Origin: Rhizophagus sp. LPA8_4_AMF
Lineage: Eukaryota; Glomeromycota; Glomeromycetes; Glomerales; Glomeraceae
Reading direction: 5' to 3'
DNA: 51,405 nt
Assembly (NCBI GenBank): GCA_021464525.1
Contig: JADRCO010000124.1
Coordinates: 1-51,405, forward strand
Shown here: piece after piece, positions 30,849 through 41,147 of the stretch
Layout of the letters: each line of letters opens with the position of its first letter
Numbering within the stretch: position 1 is the stretch's first letter
Notes under the pieces: generated by a model
The model's database searches: none
What the model saw: only the letters and a program-made list of their open reading frames with translations
What the model was told of the DNA's origin: nothing
Made by a program: the position numbers and the translations under genes

Positions 30849-32156
30849 ATGTCGGCTACAAATATCAAAAACGATGATGATTTCTTAAAAAAATTTTTAA
30901 GAAATTTTTATCAAAAAATTACTGAAATAGATGATTATAATATTACATTTGAAAATAATTTAATTGAATGGATAAAGAATATTGATAAAAATGATAACAA
31001 GGATACCAAAACAATTTTGGAGTTGATACAAAATCATAAAGAAAAAGAATTATGGTTTTCCAGTATTATTGGATTTTTTTATCAATATGGCATTGATTGT
31101 ATTATTGATAAAAATAAGGCATTAGAATTATATTTATTTACTGTTAGTAATAATAAAGAAACCACCATATATCAAGAATTTAAAAATTTACATTTGTTAG
31201 AAGACGAATTTGATAATATATTATTACAAAATATTAATATTAATGTTAATATTGGAAAATATTTATTATCATGGTTTTATTATAAAGATATTATTTTAGA
31301 TAAAATAAATTTAAGTAAGTTAGAATATTCGGAATCTGCTAGAAAAGGTGATCCAATAGCTCAATATAATTTAGGGCATTGTTATCATTATGGTAAAGGA
31401 GTAGCTAAAGATTATAATAAAGCATTTATATTGTATTATAAATCAGCTAATAATGGATTTAATTTAGGACAAAATAATTTAGGATTATGCTATGAGAGAG
31501 GATTTGGAACTAATAAAGATTATAAAAAAGCATTTGAATGGTATTCTAAATCAGCTGAAAATGGGTGTGCTGAAGGTCAGAATAATTTAGGCGTTTGTTA
31601 TGAGAAAGGATTCGGAACTGATAAAGATTATAAAAAAGCATTTGAATGGTATACTAAGTCGGCTGAAAAAGGATATGCTATTGGTCAACGCGGTTTAGGA
31701 AGTTGTTATTATTATGGTAACGGAGTAAATCAAGATTATAAAAAAGCAATTGAATGGTATATAAAATCTGCTGAAAAAGGTGATTCAATAGCAAAAAATA
31801 ATTTAGGGTGTTGTTATCTTTATGGTCGTGGATTTATTCGAAATTATGAAAAAGCATTTAAATGGTTTTCCAATTCAGCTAATGATGGTTGTTCTTTAGG
31901 TCAAAATGCTTTGGGTTATTGTTATGAGAAAGGTTTTGGAATAGATATAGATTATAATAAAGCATTTGAATGGTATTTAAAAGCATCAAATAATGGAGAT
32001 CCAAAAGGTTATTATAATTTAGGAAGATGTTATCATTATGGTATGGGAACTAACATAAACATTGAGGAAGCAATTATTTTGTACAATAAGGCCTTAGATA
32101 AGGGAATTAAGGATGCAAATAATGAGTTAAGTAAAATTTTATTAAATAACAATTAA
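30849..32156 (+). CDS. Sel1-like repeat protein
   Basis: Intact single-exon frame of 435 residues starting MSATNIKNDDDFLKKFLRNF. N-terminal helical region, WFSSIIGFFYQYGIDC unit, a spacer with a NININVNIGKY stretch, marker SARKGDPIAQYNLGHCYHYG, seven Sel1 repeats, end LLNNN. The Cys of the usual YGIGC motif is kept but the Gly is Asp. The repeat order is the same as in the minus-strand gene at 23289-24596, including the unusual QRGLGSCYYYGNGV, KNNLGCCYLYGRGF and YLKASNNGDPKG units. A 131-bp MITE sits in its promoter. Function is inferred as protein scaffolding. Confidence 0.92.
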   Translation: MSATNIKNDDDFLKKFLRNFYQKITEIDDYNITFENNLIEWIKNIDKNDNKDTKTILELIQNHKEKELWFSSIIGFFYQYGIDCIIDKNKALELYLFTVSNNKETTIYQEFKNLHLLEDEFDNILLQNININVNIGKYLLSWFYYKDIILDKINLSKLEYSESARKGDPIAQYNLGHCYHYGKGVAKDYNKAFILYYKSANNGFNLGQNNLGLCYERGFGTNKDYKKAFEWYSKSAENGCAEGQNNLGVCYEKGFGTDKDYKKAFEWYTKSAEKGYAIGQRGLGSCYYYGNGVNQDYKKAIEWYIKSAEKGDSIAKNNLGCCYLYGRGFIRNYEKAFKWFSNSANDGCSLGQNALGYCYEKGFGIDIDYNKAFEWYLKASNNGDPKGYYNLGRCYHYGMGTNINIEEAIILYNKALDKGIKDANNELSKILLNNN

Positions 32157-32329
32157 ATTAATAAATTATACCGAAGTTATATATATATACTCGTAAAAAA
32201 AAACATTCTAAATTCTAAATTTAAATTTCACTTGCAATTTACAATGTATGCAATGTGCAATCTTGATTACAAATATTAAACATGATAATAATTTCTTAAA
32301 AAGAATTTTATAAAACAATTATTAAAATA

Positions 32330-32534
32330 CCGTTTAGAAATACTTGGGTATCATTCAACATACCCTATTTAAAATTGAATTACGGGGTATTTTGTATAAA
32401 ACATAGTAAAATTGGCCGGAATTAGCCTAATTCTACCAGAATTAAGATTTTAACCACATGTCATATGCGGGTATATTAATTATAATGGGTACGCTGAAGG
32501 GGGTCTTTTGGTCAGTGCTATACGGAGTCTATAC
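32330..32534. other. 205-bp foreign segment inside the Sel1 relic
   Basis: Sel1 homology stops after ATTAAAATA and resumes at GATAAATAATTATC. The insert carries a GGCCGGAATTAGCC word (about 32414) and a GGGTACGCTGAAGGGGGTC...CTATACGG stretch resembling GGGTACTATTGCTGGGGTAT...CTGTACGG at about 33600. No terminal inverted repeat was found; a 4-base ATAC is present at both borders. Confidence 0.4.
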
Positions 32535-32868
32535 GATAAATAATTATCTTATTACGTTTGAAAATATTTTAAAAATAAATGAATTAAGAATATTGTAGAT
32601 ACCAAAATAATTTTATGATCTATGTAAATAATAAAGAGAGTGAATTATGGTTTTAAGTAGTACTATTAGTCAAAATTCATGCCGTTAATAATGAAAACAA
32701 TCTACAAGCTTACAATTATTAACAAGAATGATAATGAAATTAATTTATTACAAAATATAATTAAAAAAAATATTCATTTTATTATAAAATCATTATTATA
32801 TATGGCAATGGATTTAGTAAACTAAGTGATATCTTTAAAAATCCGCTAGAAAAGACGATACAGTATCT

Positions 32869-33224
32869 AGAGTTCCAATATGCGAATTGACGAATAGGCA
32901 CATTTTCGGCAATTATACATGGGTTAATCATAAAGAAAGGATTTTTTTTAGATATACTAAGGCTATATCCGATACACAATATATTAAATTTAGAGATTTT
33001 GTTTATAATAAAAAGAGAAATTTGATTCGGATTGAATTTTCATCCATCGGATGGATTTTCAATCCGAATAATCCGAATCGAATTTTATATTTTGAAAAGG
33101 ATTTTTAGATTTACTATATAATGTATCGGTATATAGCCTAAGGATATCTCAAAAAAATCCTTGCCTTTATTGATTAAATCCGTGTATAATTGCCGAAAAT
33201 GTCAATCCGCGGATTGAAACTCTA
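32869..33224. mobile_element. 356-bp non-autonomous hAT-type element
   Basis: The left end TAGAGTTCCAATATGCG and right-end complement TAGAGTTTCAATCCGCG open long imperfect inverted repeats of about 125 bp, which include CATTTTCGGCAATTATACA in both arms and continue through GGATTTTTTT and AGGCTATAT. The centre folds further (CGGATTGAATTTTCATCC against GGATGGATTTTCAATCCG). Flanks are ACAGTATC (32861-32868) and ACAGAATC (33225-33232), an 8-bp target duplication with one change. TAGAG ends plus an 8-bp duplication fit the hAT superfamily. No transposase is present. Confidence 0.82.
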
Positions 33225-33440
33225 ACAGAATCTCACTAAAATGCTATCAATATGAAAAAAAGGTAACAAAAGATTATGATGAAGCATTCAAGTGATATTT
33301 TAAATCAACTAAAAATGGATGTGCTGAAAGTTGGAAATTGTCATAACTATGATTTTGGAATATATATAAAAAGCATTTGAACGTATTTTAAATCTATTTC
33401 AATCGGCAAGTAAAGGATTATTTGATATAAAATATGGTTA

Positions 33441-36105
33441 AATAAAATAAAGACGTACAATCATATATTATCAACAAGTTAAATTGGTAGTAGTCTAAAT
33501 TGTGCAGTATTATACAGCGTATAAACATTAAATTATGTAGCGTGTATACGTTGTTTTACTTTTGACTATGGTGGCTTTCCATAGATAATACTCTGGTACT
33601 ATATAAGGGGTACTATTGCTGGGGTATTGTATGCAGCACTGTACGGTATATAATTCATTAAAAACTTAAAACAAAATGAAAGTGCACCTTTTAAACAAGG
33701 AGAAAGAGACGTAAAATTAATCAATGTACACGAAATTCTTTTGCATTGTTATTCTCACTGACTTGAATAATAATATTATAATATAGGAAAGAATCTCTCG
33801 AAAGGTTGGAATAAAAAAATGGTCATTTTAAGAATGAAGATATTATATGCCAAGGCTAAATAATATTTATTATAGAAATGAATACATGTCGACAATATTT
33901 ATTATCATAGAGAACTAGAGAAATTGTTAAATCGTTTAAATTAATCATGGTGAAGATTACTATTACGGTAATAATAAGAAATATTTTGAGAATTAAGAGT
34001 TTAGAATCGTGGCTAATTTGTAAAATAAAATAATATTTTAAAATTCTCATCTATCAGATTATACAGTGGCCTTTTTGTAGCTTTAAAAATTTCAATTAAT
34101 TTATGAATTAAAAAAAAAAATGAATTAGTTGTTAACGATAATAAATCTTTGCACTCATTTTATAGCAGCCTCAGCCTCATGTGAGTAAATGATCAAACGA
34201 CGCGTTTTATAAATCATTAAATAATTATGTAAACATATTTTATAACGTAAGCTCAACCAATCAGAATTTGAGAATAGTACAGTATACATATAGCCCATCC
34301 GCGTGAAAATTGTAAATCTCAAGTCTTTTTTGTTTATTGCTGGCAATATAAAAAAATGGCTAATCTTCATATTCTCCTACCCTGCCACAACTCAAACCTT
34401 TCGCCATGCAGCAGGTCTACATGATTTCTCATTGGGGGGTTTTTTTTTGGTTCTTTGCTTGTGCTGGCCTTTGAGAGGCCATCACTTTTTTATGATTTCT
34501 TTACTTCTCTTCTCGTTCTTTTTCGTTTAGTTATAAATTTTTATAAATCAGAAACAGGACAACTAATAGTTATTTGTATTAAGAAATCAGTCAAAAGCTA
34601 TATGAACTTCTGCTCTATAAGGAACTTGAAAGAAAGAGGTGACCTCCTCTTTTCATTTGGCTTTTTCAAGAATATTTTGAGACGGCTGCACATTTTTTCA
34701 GAAGGTTAAATCCGGTTGTACTTAATATATAAATTATCTGAAAACTTTTTGAATTGTGTATGTATTATACTAATATTCTTCTAAATTCACCATATTTGAT
34801 TTCTTAATTCCTGACTGGATATTTCCTAAAGGGTATGACCAAAAAAGTATTGATTTACGGATCTGAATTTACTAAAGAAGCTTACTGTATATTTATAGTA
34901 TTGTATGATTATGCGGGAACTTACAACAGGTTATAAACTGATCATGATCTTATTTATATGAGAATAGCCCAAAATCACAGAAGATACACCAGAGCCTGAT
35001 CCCAAAAAAAGACCTATAAAAGTTATTCGTTAAATTTAGGTGATTGGGCACTTCGAAATAAGATCTCATTATCTGGAACTACGCGGAGTTTTTTTCTGGT
35101 ACGCGCATCTAGATACACCCAACCTGCCATGCGGTCCATTTAGTAGGTACGTGCAACAAACAGTTCCTATTATGTATAATAGGTGAAGGTGTATAATTTT
35201 CACACAGATTAATTAGTTTATAGGATGATTATGTGACTAATTAGCGATGAAATATAGGAAATATTTCATAAAACGTGAGATTATAAAATATTAATAAAAA
35301 TTTTTCAAGATAGCATTTTTCTTCAGACTTGATATTGTATACTCATACCACAATCTAAATAAAATTGAATTGTGTGCTTAGATTATCAACATTATCAACA
35401 GATATATATATTAACATTTATAATCTAAAGATTTGGTGACGGGTGACCCTGTATAATTTGATTTGAATTTGTATCATGTAGCTAAAAATATCCGTTCATC
35501 TAAAAATATTCTTTGTTGTTTAACTTATTTATTTATTAATTATCTCTAAAAAAAAATTTTCAAATGTTACATAAAAAATAATTGAGACAATCATTATAAA
35601 ATGACTGTAATTTTTTAAATTGAATAATTTATTTAATAGTATTATCTGTTATAGTAGTATTTATAATTTATACATTCCCAATTCAAGTGATATCACCTGA
35701 AATTACCTCTAGTTATAATCTCTCGATATATCTAATTTAGAATATGTATTAATCAAATACGTACAATATTCTTTTTTTTCGCTGTGATATCATAACAATT
35801 TGAGACGCAGTTCACGCACACCGGCAATTGATTCTCTTGAAGGCACTAAAGCTTTGTCTCTACAATATCTACAATATATATATGTAATAGTTATTTCACG
35901 GATATCAATGATTTTCACGGCGCAAATTAAAATTAAATTTAAATCTAAATAATTTAGACTTAGCAAATGATGAACTAGCTGTAAATGTTTCAAAAAAACA
36001 TCTTAAAATTGTATCATTATATAATAAAAGCCGGCATGAGCGTGAATATAGCCATGTGATGGTAATTTTGATATTTTGTTCGATTTGAACCAAATTTGTT
36101 TTCAG
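33441..36105. other. Long intergenic region
   Basis: No gene could be supported. Overlapping plus-strand frames at 34303-34709 are hydrophobic and homopolymer-rich, in a slightly GC-richer block at 34370-34510. Frames at 33856-34050, 34155-34370, 35790-35993 and 35905-36111 show no domains. 33480-33640 contains a segment resembling part of the insert at 32330-32534. The remainder is AT-rich. Confidence 0.4.
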
Positions 36106-36111
36106 AATCAT

Positions 36112-36470
36112 TTACTCTAAAATATGTTGCGAGGCAGTTGCTCCAATAAGAATTCCAATAGCTGCTCCAGAACTACGAAATTACCCAAAGTTCCTAAACC
36201 AGCAGCTCTAATCGATTAAAAAATTGAAACAAGACTTCCACGTGCAATCGTACTTCCATACAATGACATAAACCAAGAACCAAATGAACCTGCTGCAACA
36301 CCTTCTAGTCTTCTACACCAAATCTTAGTCCATAAATTATCGCTGATAAAGTTGATGGTGCAACTATTACACCAACTAATCCTATTACCTATGCTCCGGA
36401 AGTTCTAGTTTATACCAAGGATTCTTCCAAATATCTTTGACAGAAGGCAGATGTTCGTTATTAACAAACG
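36112..36470 (-). pseudogene. Decayed IFI6/IFI27-like (ISG12-type) membrane protein
   Basis: In pieces on the minus strand one reads TFVNNEHLPSVKDIWKNPWY (N-terminal part), LVGVIVAPSTLSAIIYGLRF, GVAAGSFGSWFMSLYGSTIA, RGSLVSIF, a stop, SIRAAGLGTLGN, and finally SSGAAIGILIGATASQHILE before a terminal stop at 36112-36114. The order glycine/alanine-rich helix, GVAAGS...ARGSLV, QSxxAAGLG, GAAIG is the signature of the interferon-alpha-inducible 6-16/27 family of small membrane proteins, which is also found in fungi. At least three frame changes or stops are present, so it is dead or wrongly assembled. No intact copy lies in the window. Confidence 0.65.
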
Positions 36471-36479
36471 TGGAGTATT

Positions 36480-37800
36480 AAATAATTAAATGATTGCAAA
36501 TAATTTTTCATCGGACACGAGTATCGTCATTTTTGCAATTGAAAATTTGTTAGAAAAAAAGTATCAATGTCCGGAAATCCTTCAGATAAATTAAGTTTTA
36601 CATCTTAAATTTTATATGCTGACTGCATATACAACGAATAGACGAATAGTATATAGACTAGATCGACAAACAACACCCCAAGTAAAGAATTTCTTCATTC
36701 AAAATTCGAAAGTCAGTCGCTCGTCAACCAATATTAGTTAAAAGGAACTAGTTAATCTATATAATATTATAGAGCTTGAGGATTGGGAAAAGATTAATAT
36801 ATGTTATTTATCCAAATTGGTTTTCAGTTGACATATTTTATTCCTTTAAAAACATTTTTTTATTTTTTTTTTTGAAGTAACATTACATTGAGCTTTTCCG
36901 ACCGAACTGTTTTGAAACTTAATTCAATGTGGCCTATCAAAGCTAATTCTTATTTTACTTACAAACAACCGGATTCATTGTAAACCGGATTACCAACACT
37001 ATACAGTCTGTAGACGAAATACGAATACAGACAAGATAGCGTAAATTACGTAATTACCAAAATCATGACTTGCTTTAAAATCGACTGACAATTTAATTTA
37101 TTAAAAAAAATTGTGAGTATCAGGATGGAAAATGTTAATACGATATCAAATTGTTAAAAAACTGAAACTGAAGAAAGTAAGTCCATTTGTGTTTAGTCAC
37201 GTGCAAACTCGTCGCGAACTCACCATGGATCAGGTCACATTTTATTAAATCAAGAAAGGGAGCTACGGGTAGGAGATCAGCCTTAATGCGGAATGATAAA
37301 ATAATATACAAGTAAGAAAAACAATTTTTTTAAAAGCACAACACGATTCACGCGATTAGATCATATATTGAATGTTCAAGAGTCAAGACTAACCATAGTT
37401 AATATCATCATCTTTAAAATAAAACACATTTATTAAAGTACTATCCAGGATTACCCAGTTAAATGAATTAAACTTAAAAGTATTCGCTTTTACTTAAGGC
37501 TTATACATAAATTCTCCGGGTCTGGATATCTCATAAGTAATTGAATAAAAAAAAAAATATTTGAGTAATCATGTAACAATTATTTCTAATTTCTTATATT
37601 TCGTAGACTTGTAAAATACATATATTTTTTTTCGTGATAAAACGAATTACTTTATTATAATTTATATTATTTATATACAATAAATTAAAAATAAACCTGG
37701 AATCTTGAATATAAAATTAACTAATTTACATGCTCCTTCAATACCACGCCTTCATCATATCCAATGGAGTAGTAGTACATGTATTTACTACATATTGGTT
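36480..37800. other. Intergenic region
   Basis: No gene or clear repeat structure is supported. Composition is slightly more even than in the flanks, with short poly-A and poly-T runs. Confidence 0.4.
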
Positions 37801-37808
37801 ACGGTACG

Positions 37809-37889
37809 TTTTGCCGAAGTCTATTTTACCGAAACCCATTTCGCCGAGGCCATTGAATCCTTTTCCCCGAATCGTTCATTTCGTCGAAG
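37809..37889 (+). repeat. TTT(T/C)(G/A)CCGAA short-repeat cluster
   Basis: TTTTGCCGAAG, TTTTACCGAAACCC, TTTCGCCGAGG, TTTTCCCCGAATCG and TTTCGTCGAAGG follow each other within 81 bases. This resembles the TTTCACCGA cluster at 10398-10491. Two overlapping frames of 71-73 codons run through it but are products of the repeat. Confidence 0.45.
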
Positions 37890-38020
37890 GACATCCCGGA
37901 TACCAATTATCTATACTGTACAATGAACCTCTTCCTAGAATCTAATTCGTTAATATCATTTCTACAAAAAAAAAAAGAGACGTTAGACGTTTCTTATAAA
38001 AAATATAAAAAAAAAAAAAT

Positions 38021-38160
38021 GTTTCGCAACGTTACATAGCGTTGCGAAACTTACCATTTTCGAAATTACCGTTCCGAACCAAAATACTTGAACCTACATT
38101 TCTTACAAAAATAAATAAATAAATAAATAATATAAAAAAAAAAAAAATTTGTTTCGCAAC
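38021..38160. repeat. GTTTCGCAACG hairpin and direct repeat
   Basis: GTTTCGCAACG at 38021-38031 and CGTTGCGAAAC at 38040-38050 form a perfect 11-bp stem with an 8-base loop. GTTTCGCAACG returns at 38150-38160, each copy preceded by a long A-run. An (AAAT)n microsatellite lies at about 38111-38131. Possibly the ends of a small transposon or a tandem duplication of one end. Confidence 0.5.
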
Positions 38161-38199
38161 GCAACAATTGCGAATTAATTACATTATCTATTTTTTTTC

Positions 38200-39160
38200 T
38201 AAATTATTTCATGCCTACTCCCATTACTATTATTACTGTACCTTCAAATCCATCATCACGTAACTTTCTTTTATCTTTCCTACCTATCCCTTGACACTAC
38301 ACCTCGGCAACCAAATTATAGATCGTATTTCATTCAAGAATTAATTACATACTTGAATAACCTTTGTTTTTCTTTTCTTACTTCCGAGCCTGAGAAGATT
38401 TAAGTATTGATTAAACCTCGAGTTAATTCTCTCATAATTGAATTGGTGTCATTTTCAATTTATCACTAATTGCTGATCGTTAAAATGTCTATCCAAAACT
38501 TCATTCCATATCTGCCACTCTGTAATTATATTCTTAGAGTATTTTCATATATGATTCCATGATTCGACTTCTAAATATCGCCTCGGACATTTTTTAGATT
38601 TACAGTAATCCCAAATACTTTCTTTTGTATAAAATATCATAAATCGGCAATGTTGAAGGAAGATTTTTAATCTAAAAGCTCGTATTTTTGTATCTAACTC
38701 GTTCGTTGTAAATTTATCAGTTGAAATTCCATTCTTAATTAATTTGAATGTAAGAGCCCACTCTATATTGTAACAGATACTCGTAACAAATAAATTTGTT
38801 AATTGATCCAGTATTGAGATCTCCACCTTATTAGCAATATATATTAGATTTTTTGTTCACTGTCCATAACATCCGTCAATATTGATATTATTCCATTTCA
38901 AATTAAACTCATCTACTAGTATACTGCTTCATATTATCCCAAATTCATATAACTCTTTCTTCATAGATACCATTTTAATATTATAATCTTCGTCCTTATA
39001 TTTAAATACATGACGTAAAGAAAAAAATCTGTACCTTTTTTTCTTCTATCAATTGCTTCAAAAATTTTAATAACATATAATTTTTGTAATCAATTTCTTT
39101 TCTAGAGCTTATTATGGACGATATGAACTTTTCATTGATTACTATATTCACTGTATTACT
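38200..39160 (-). pseudogene. Unidentified decayed protein-coding sequence
   Basis: Read from about 39160 downwards on the minus strand, successive frames give LFIIPDSNTVNIVINEKFIS and NYMLLKFLKQLIEEKKVQ, then SLRHVFKYKDEDYNIKMVS, then an open 93-codon stretch (38545-38826; EISILDQLTNLFVTSICYNI to RRYLEVESWNHI), then ITEWQIWNEVLDRHFNDQQL and NYERINSRFNQYLNLLRLGS. That is about 300 codons of one gene or element with several stops and frame changes. The family is not recognised; both a host gene and a mobile-element protein remain possible. Confidence 0.5.
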
Positions 39161-39369
39161 GTCTGGAATAATAAACTAAAATTAACATTATTATGTATTA
39201 CTCCTTTTAAATCTTTCATATAAATGTCACTTTCAAACTTTTGTGCTATACGAAATATTATCCCATTTAATTACATATATTTATAAATTTTCAAATAAAT
39301 TTGATGTTACATAATTGCTAAAGCCTAACAATGAAAATTACTTATTCTAGGCCTTTATAATTATAAATA

Positions 39370-39615
39370 GAGCCGCTAAAAAATTATGATTAGCAAAAGA
39401 TGAACATATAATTAAATCGTTAGTATATAAATTAAAAGAGATAAATAAGAAAATCAATAAAGATCCAGTATTTACATTTACTCTTAGACGGTTCTTTCTT
39501 GGTGTAATGAAGTGCTACTCATTTAATAACACTATCCTTGTGGCTGATAAAAAGATAGATGATTCTCCCGATTATTATCAATGCTGGATAGTCCGCGTAA
39601 ACCATAAACCTTAAT
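39370..39615 (+). pseudogene. 3'-terminal coding fragment, unidentified
   Basis: One plus-strand frame reads RAAKKL, a stop, LAKDEHIIKSLVYKLKEINK, then KINKDPVFTFTLRRFFLGVM, KCYSFNNTILVADKKIDDSP and DYYQCWIVRVNHKP before TAA at 39613-39615. A single stop in 82 codons with good protein character indicates a recent remnant. It has opposite orientation to the relic at 38200-39160, so the two are not one simple gene. No family is recognised. Confidence 0.42.
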
Positions 39616-40528
39616 GAAATTTAATCTAAAAAAAAGAAACAAGTGAGTACTATTGAACCAAACAACATGAATGCGTTGGCATGGTAACAGAACAAATTTC
39701 TTAAAAAAAGCTTAAATGCAGGTAATGCCCATGCCTAGGTGTAAACACTACACACATCAGGTTTTTCCCATAGCAGAAAGCTAATTTCAGCCCTGCACCA
39801 AGTACTCTTACCCTGAAGTCTGTTCTCCATGCAGCAAAACTTTGACACACTATTTATTTGTGATACTAGGAATTTCTGAAAACAGAGAAGGACGTTCACA
39901 GTAGGTAGTCTAAGACTACACAACTGTGGCCACGATGTGCTTCCAGTTCTCTGAATCCAATATATAATAATATATATATAGATGTATATATATAGAAACT
40001 CCTAATAAAAATAAATCCATGAAAAGATATCACAGTGTCAGAGGTTCATAATTGTTCCTCCTTTAGAACAAAAGACCTCACATGACTTGTGAGAAAGGTA
40101 CATAATTATTCCTGTTGCACAGAACAAAAGTCCTCACATCTTTGTCATGCTAAGGTGGTTCTGGATTTGCCTTCTCAAACAGCATGAAATTTAAAGATAA
40201 ATAGTACCTTAATTAAAACTGATCATAATGTTTCTTTGAGTCCAACTGTAAAACAGATTTTAAAGCTAAAAGATGGTGAGATCTTTTGTTTGCCACGCTT
40301 TACTTCCTCCACTTGTTCTTAATTTCACTCACTTCCTTCCCTCTTTGGTTGTTGGTGTTTTATGAAGTGACGCCTAGGAAGGGTTGACAGGTTTAGAACA
40401 TTAGTTGGGTAGCTACAAAGTTTTGTCTGAAGTAGGAACGCGTGTTAATTTGTTTCTTTTTATTATTAGGACAATATTTTCTATACTATAGATTTAATTT
40501 TTAATAAAGAAATGCGGCTACTGAGCCT
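39616..40528. other. GC-richer non-coding block
   Basis: Base composition is more even than in the surrounding AT-rich DNA. It contains the 54-bp tandem repeat at 40043-40150 and no supported gene; a 62-codon minus frame at 39735-39923 shows no domain. It resembles 15490-18040 in composition and may be an old repeat. Confidence 0.35.
40043..40150. repeat. Two-copy 54-bp tandem repeat
   Basis: GGTTCATAATTGTTCCTCC...AGAACAAAAGACCTCACAT at 40043 is repeated from 40097 as GGTACATAATTATTCCTGT...AGAACAAAAGTCCTCACAT. The period is 54 bases with roughly 80% identity. Confidence 0.6.
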
Positions 40529-40534
40529 TTTATA

Positions 40535-40559
40535 ATATATATATATATATATATATATA
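40535..40559. repeat. (AT)n microsatellite
   Basis: An uninterrupted alternating AT run of about 25 bases. Confidence 0.85.
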
Positions 40560-40974
40560 AGAATTAAAAGCAAGTGTAAACCGGTAAAACGCGAAACGCG
40601 TAAATCAAAAAATAACGTCTAAACGGTGTCATGCGCCGCATCTGATCACGTGATACGTCCAATCAGAGCATTCCATATTATGTATGACTGACGTGAGCGA
40701 TTAATTTGCAACCTACAGTAATATAGATTTGTGTAATGATCTTATAATAAAAAATAACAAGTTGATATAAAGAAAAAGTAGAGGATTGCGAACTTGATAT
40801 TTGATAATGAATTATTTTAACATTAGAAATCTTTGAGACGAAAAGAAAACAACGGCAAATAGTATGATTAACGATATAATAGTAGGAAAATCCATTAAAA
40901 ATGTTTGCACTTAATGTATAGACCTAGTTTTATAAATTAATTAGTATTTCGATAGATAGAATATAATATAGATT

Positions 40975-41147
40975 ATAGTTTAGTTTATATAGTATAGTCT
41001 AGTTTTGATGCAATATTTAATTAGTTATAGGGTTTCTTGAGTTTTTTTTTCTCTTGTGCTCTATGTATTTCTTTTGTGTGTAATTTATATTGTATATATT
41101 TATTACTCATTAATAAAGAAGTGCGTTACTAATAATAAAAAAAAAAG
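40975..41147 (+). mobile_element. Possible retrocopied transcript 3' end with poly(A)
   Basis: The segment ends in a 10-A run (41137-41146) about 20 bases after AATAAA (41112-41117), the spacing of a polyadenylated mRNA. It is bracketed by ATATAATATAGATT at 40961-40974 and again at 41148-41161, an exact 14-bp duplication. This is the picture left by LINE-type reverse transcription of a short or 5'-truncated RNA. The duplication is pure AT except one G, so chance cannot be excluded. No coding frame is present. Confidence 0.45.

Larger units (their letters stand above)
32262..33440 (+). pseudogene. Decayed Sel1 gene split by insertions
   Basis: Pieces in family order are readable on the plus strand: TNIKHDNNFLKR (32265 on), DNYLITFENILK (32535 on), a SARKDDTVS-type marker at about 32845-32868, then QYEKKVTKDYDEAFK and KSTKNGCAES (33245-33335). 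Two non-Sel1 segments interrupt it: 32330-32534 and the hAT-type element at 32869-33224. Stops and frame changes are many. It lies directly behind the intact gene ending at 32156, so it is an older tandem copy. Confidence 0.75.

Noticed and set aside
34303-34709. Overlapping 75- and 84-codon frames with a hydrophobic, signal-like start
   Set aside because: Two overlapping frames of equal quality, homopolymer-driven (a T-run in the middle), no TATA box at the usual distance and no recognisable motif.
37705-37945. Two overlapping frames of 71-73 codons
   Set aside because: They run through the NCCGAA short-repeat cluster, which explains the openness of the frames.
38200-39615. A retroelement or other virus-like element
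   Set aside because: No reverse transcriptase, integrase, capsid or long terminal repeats could be recognised; the coding remnants there remain unidentified.
40535-40559. Long AT run as a possible replication origin or centromeric signal
   Set aside because: It is a simple microsatellite; nothing else around it supports an origin.
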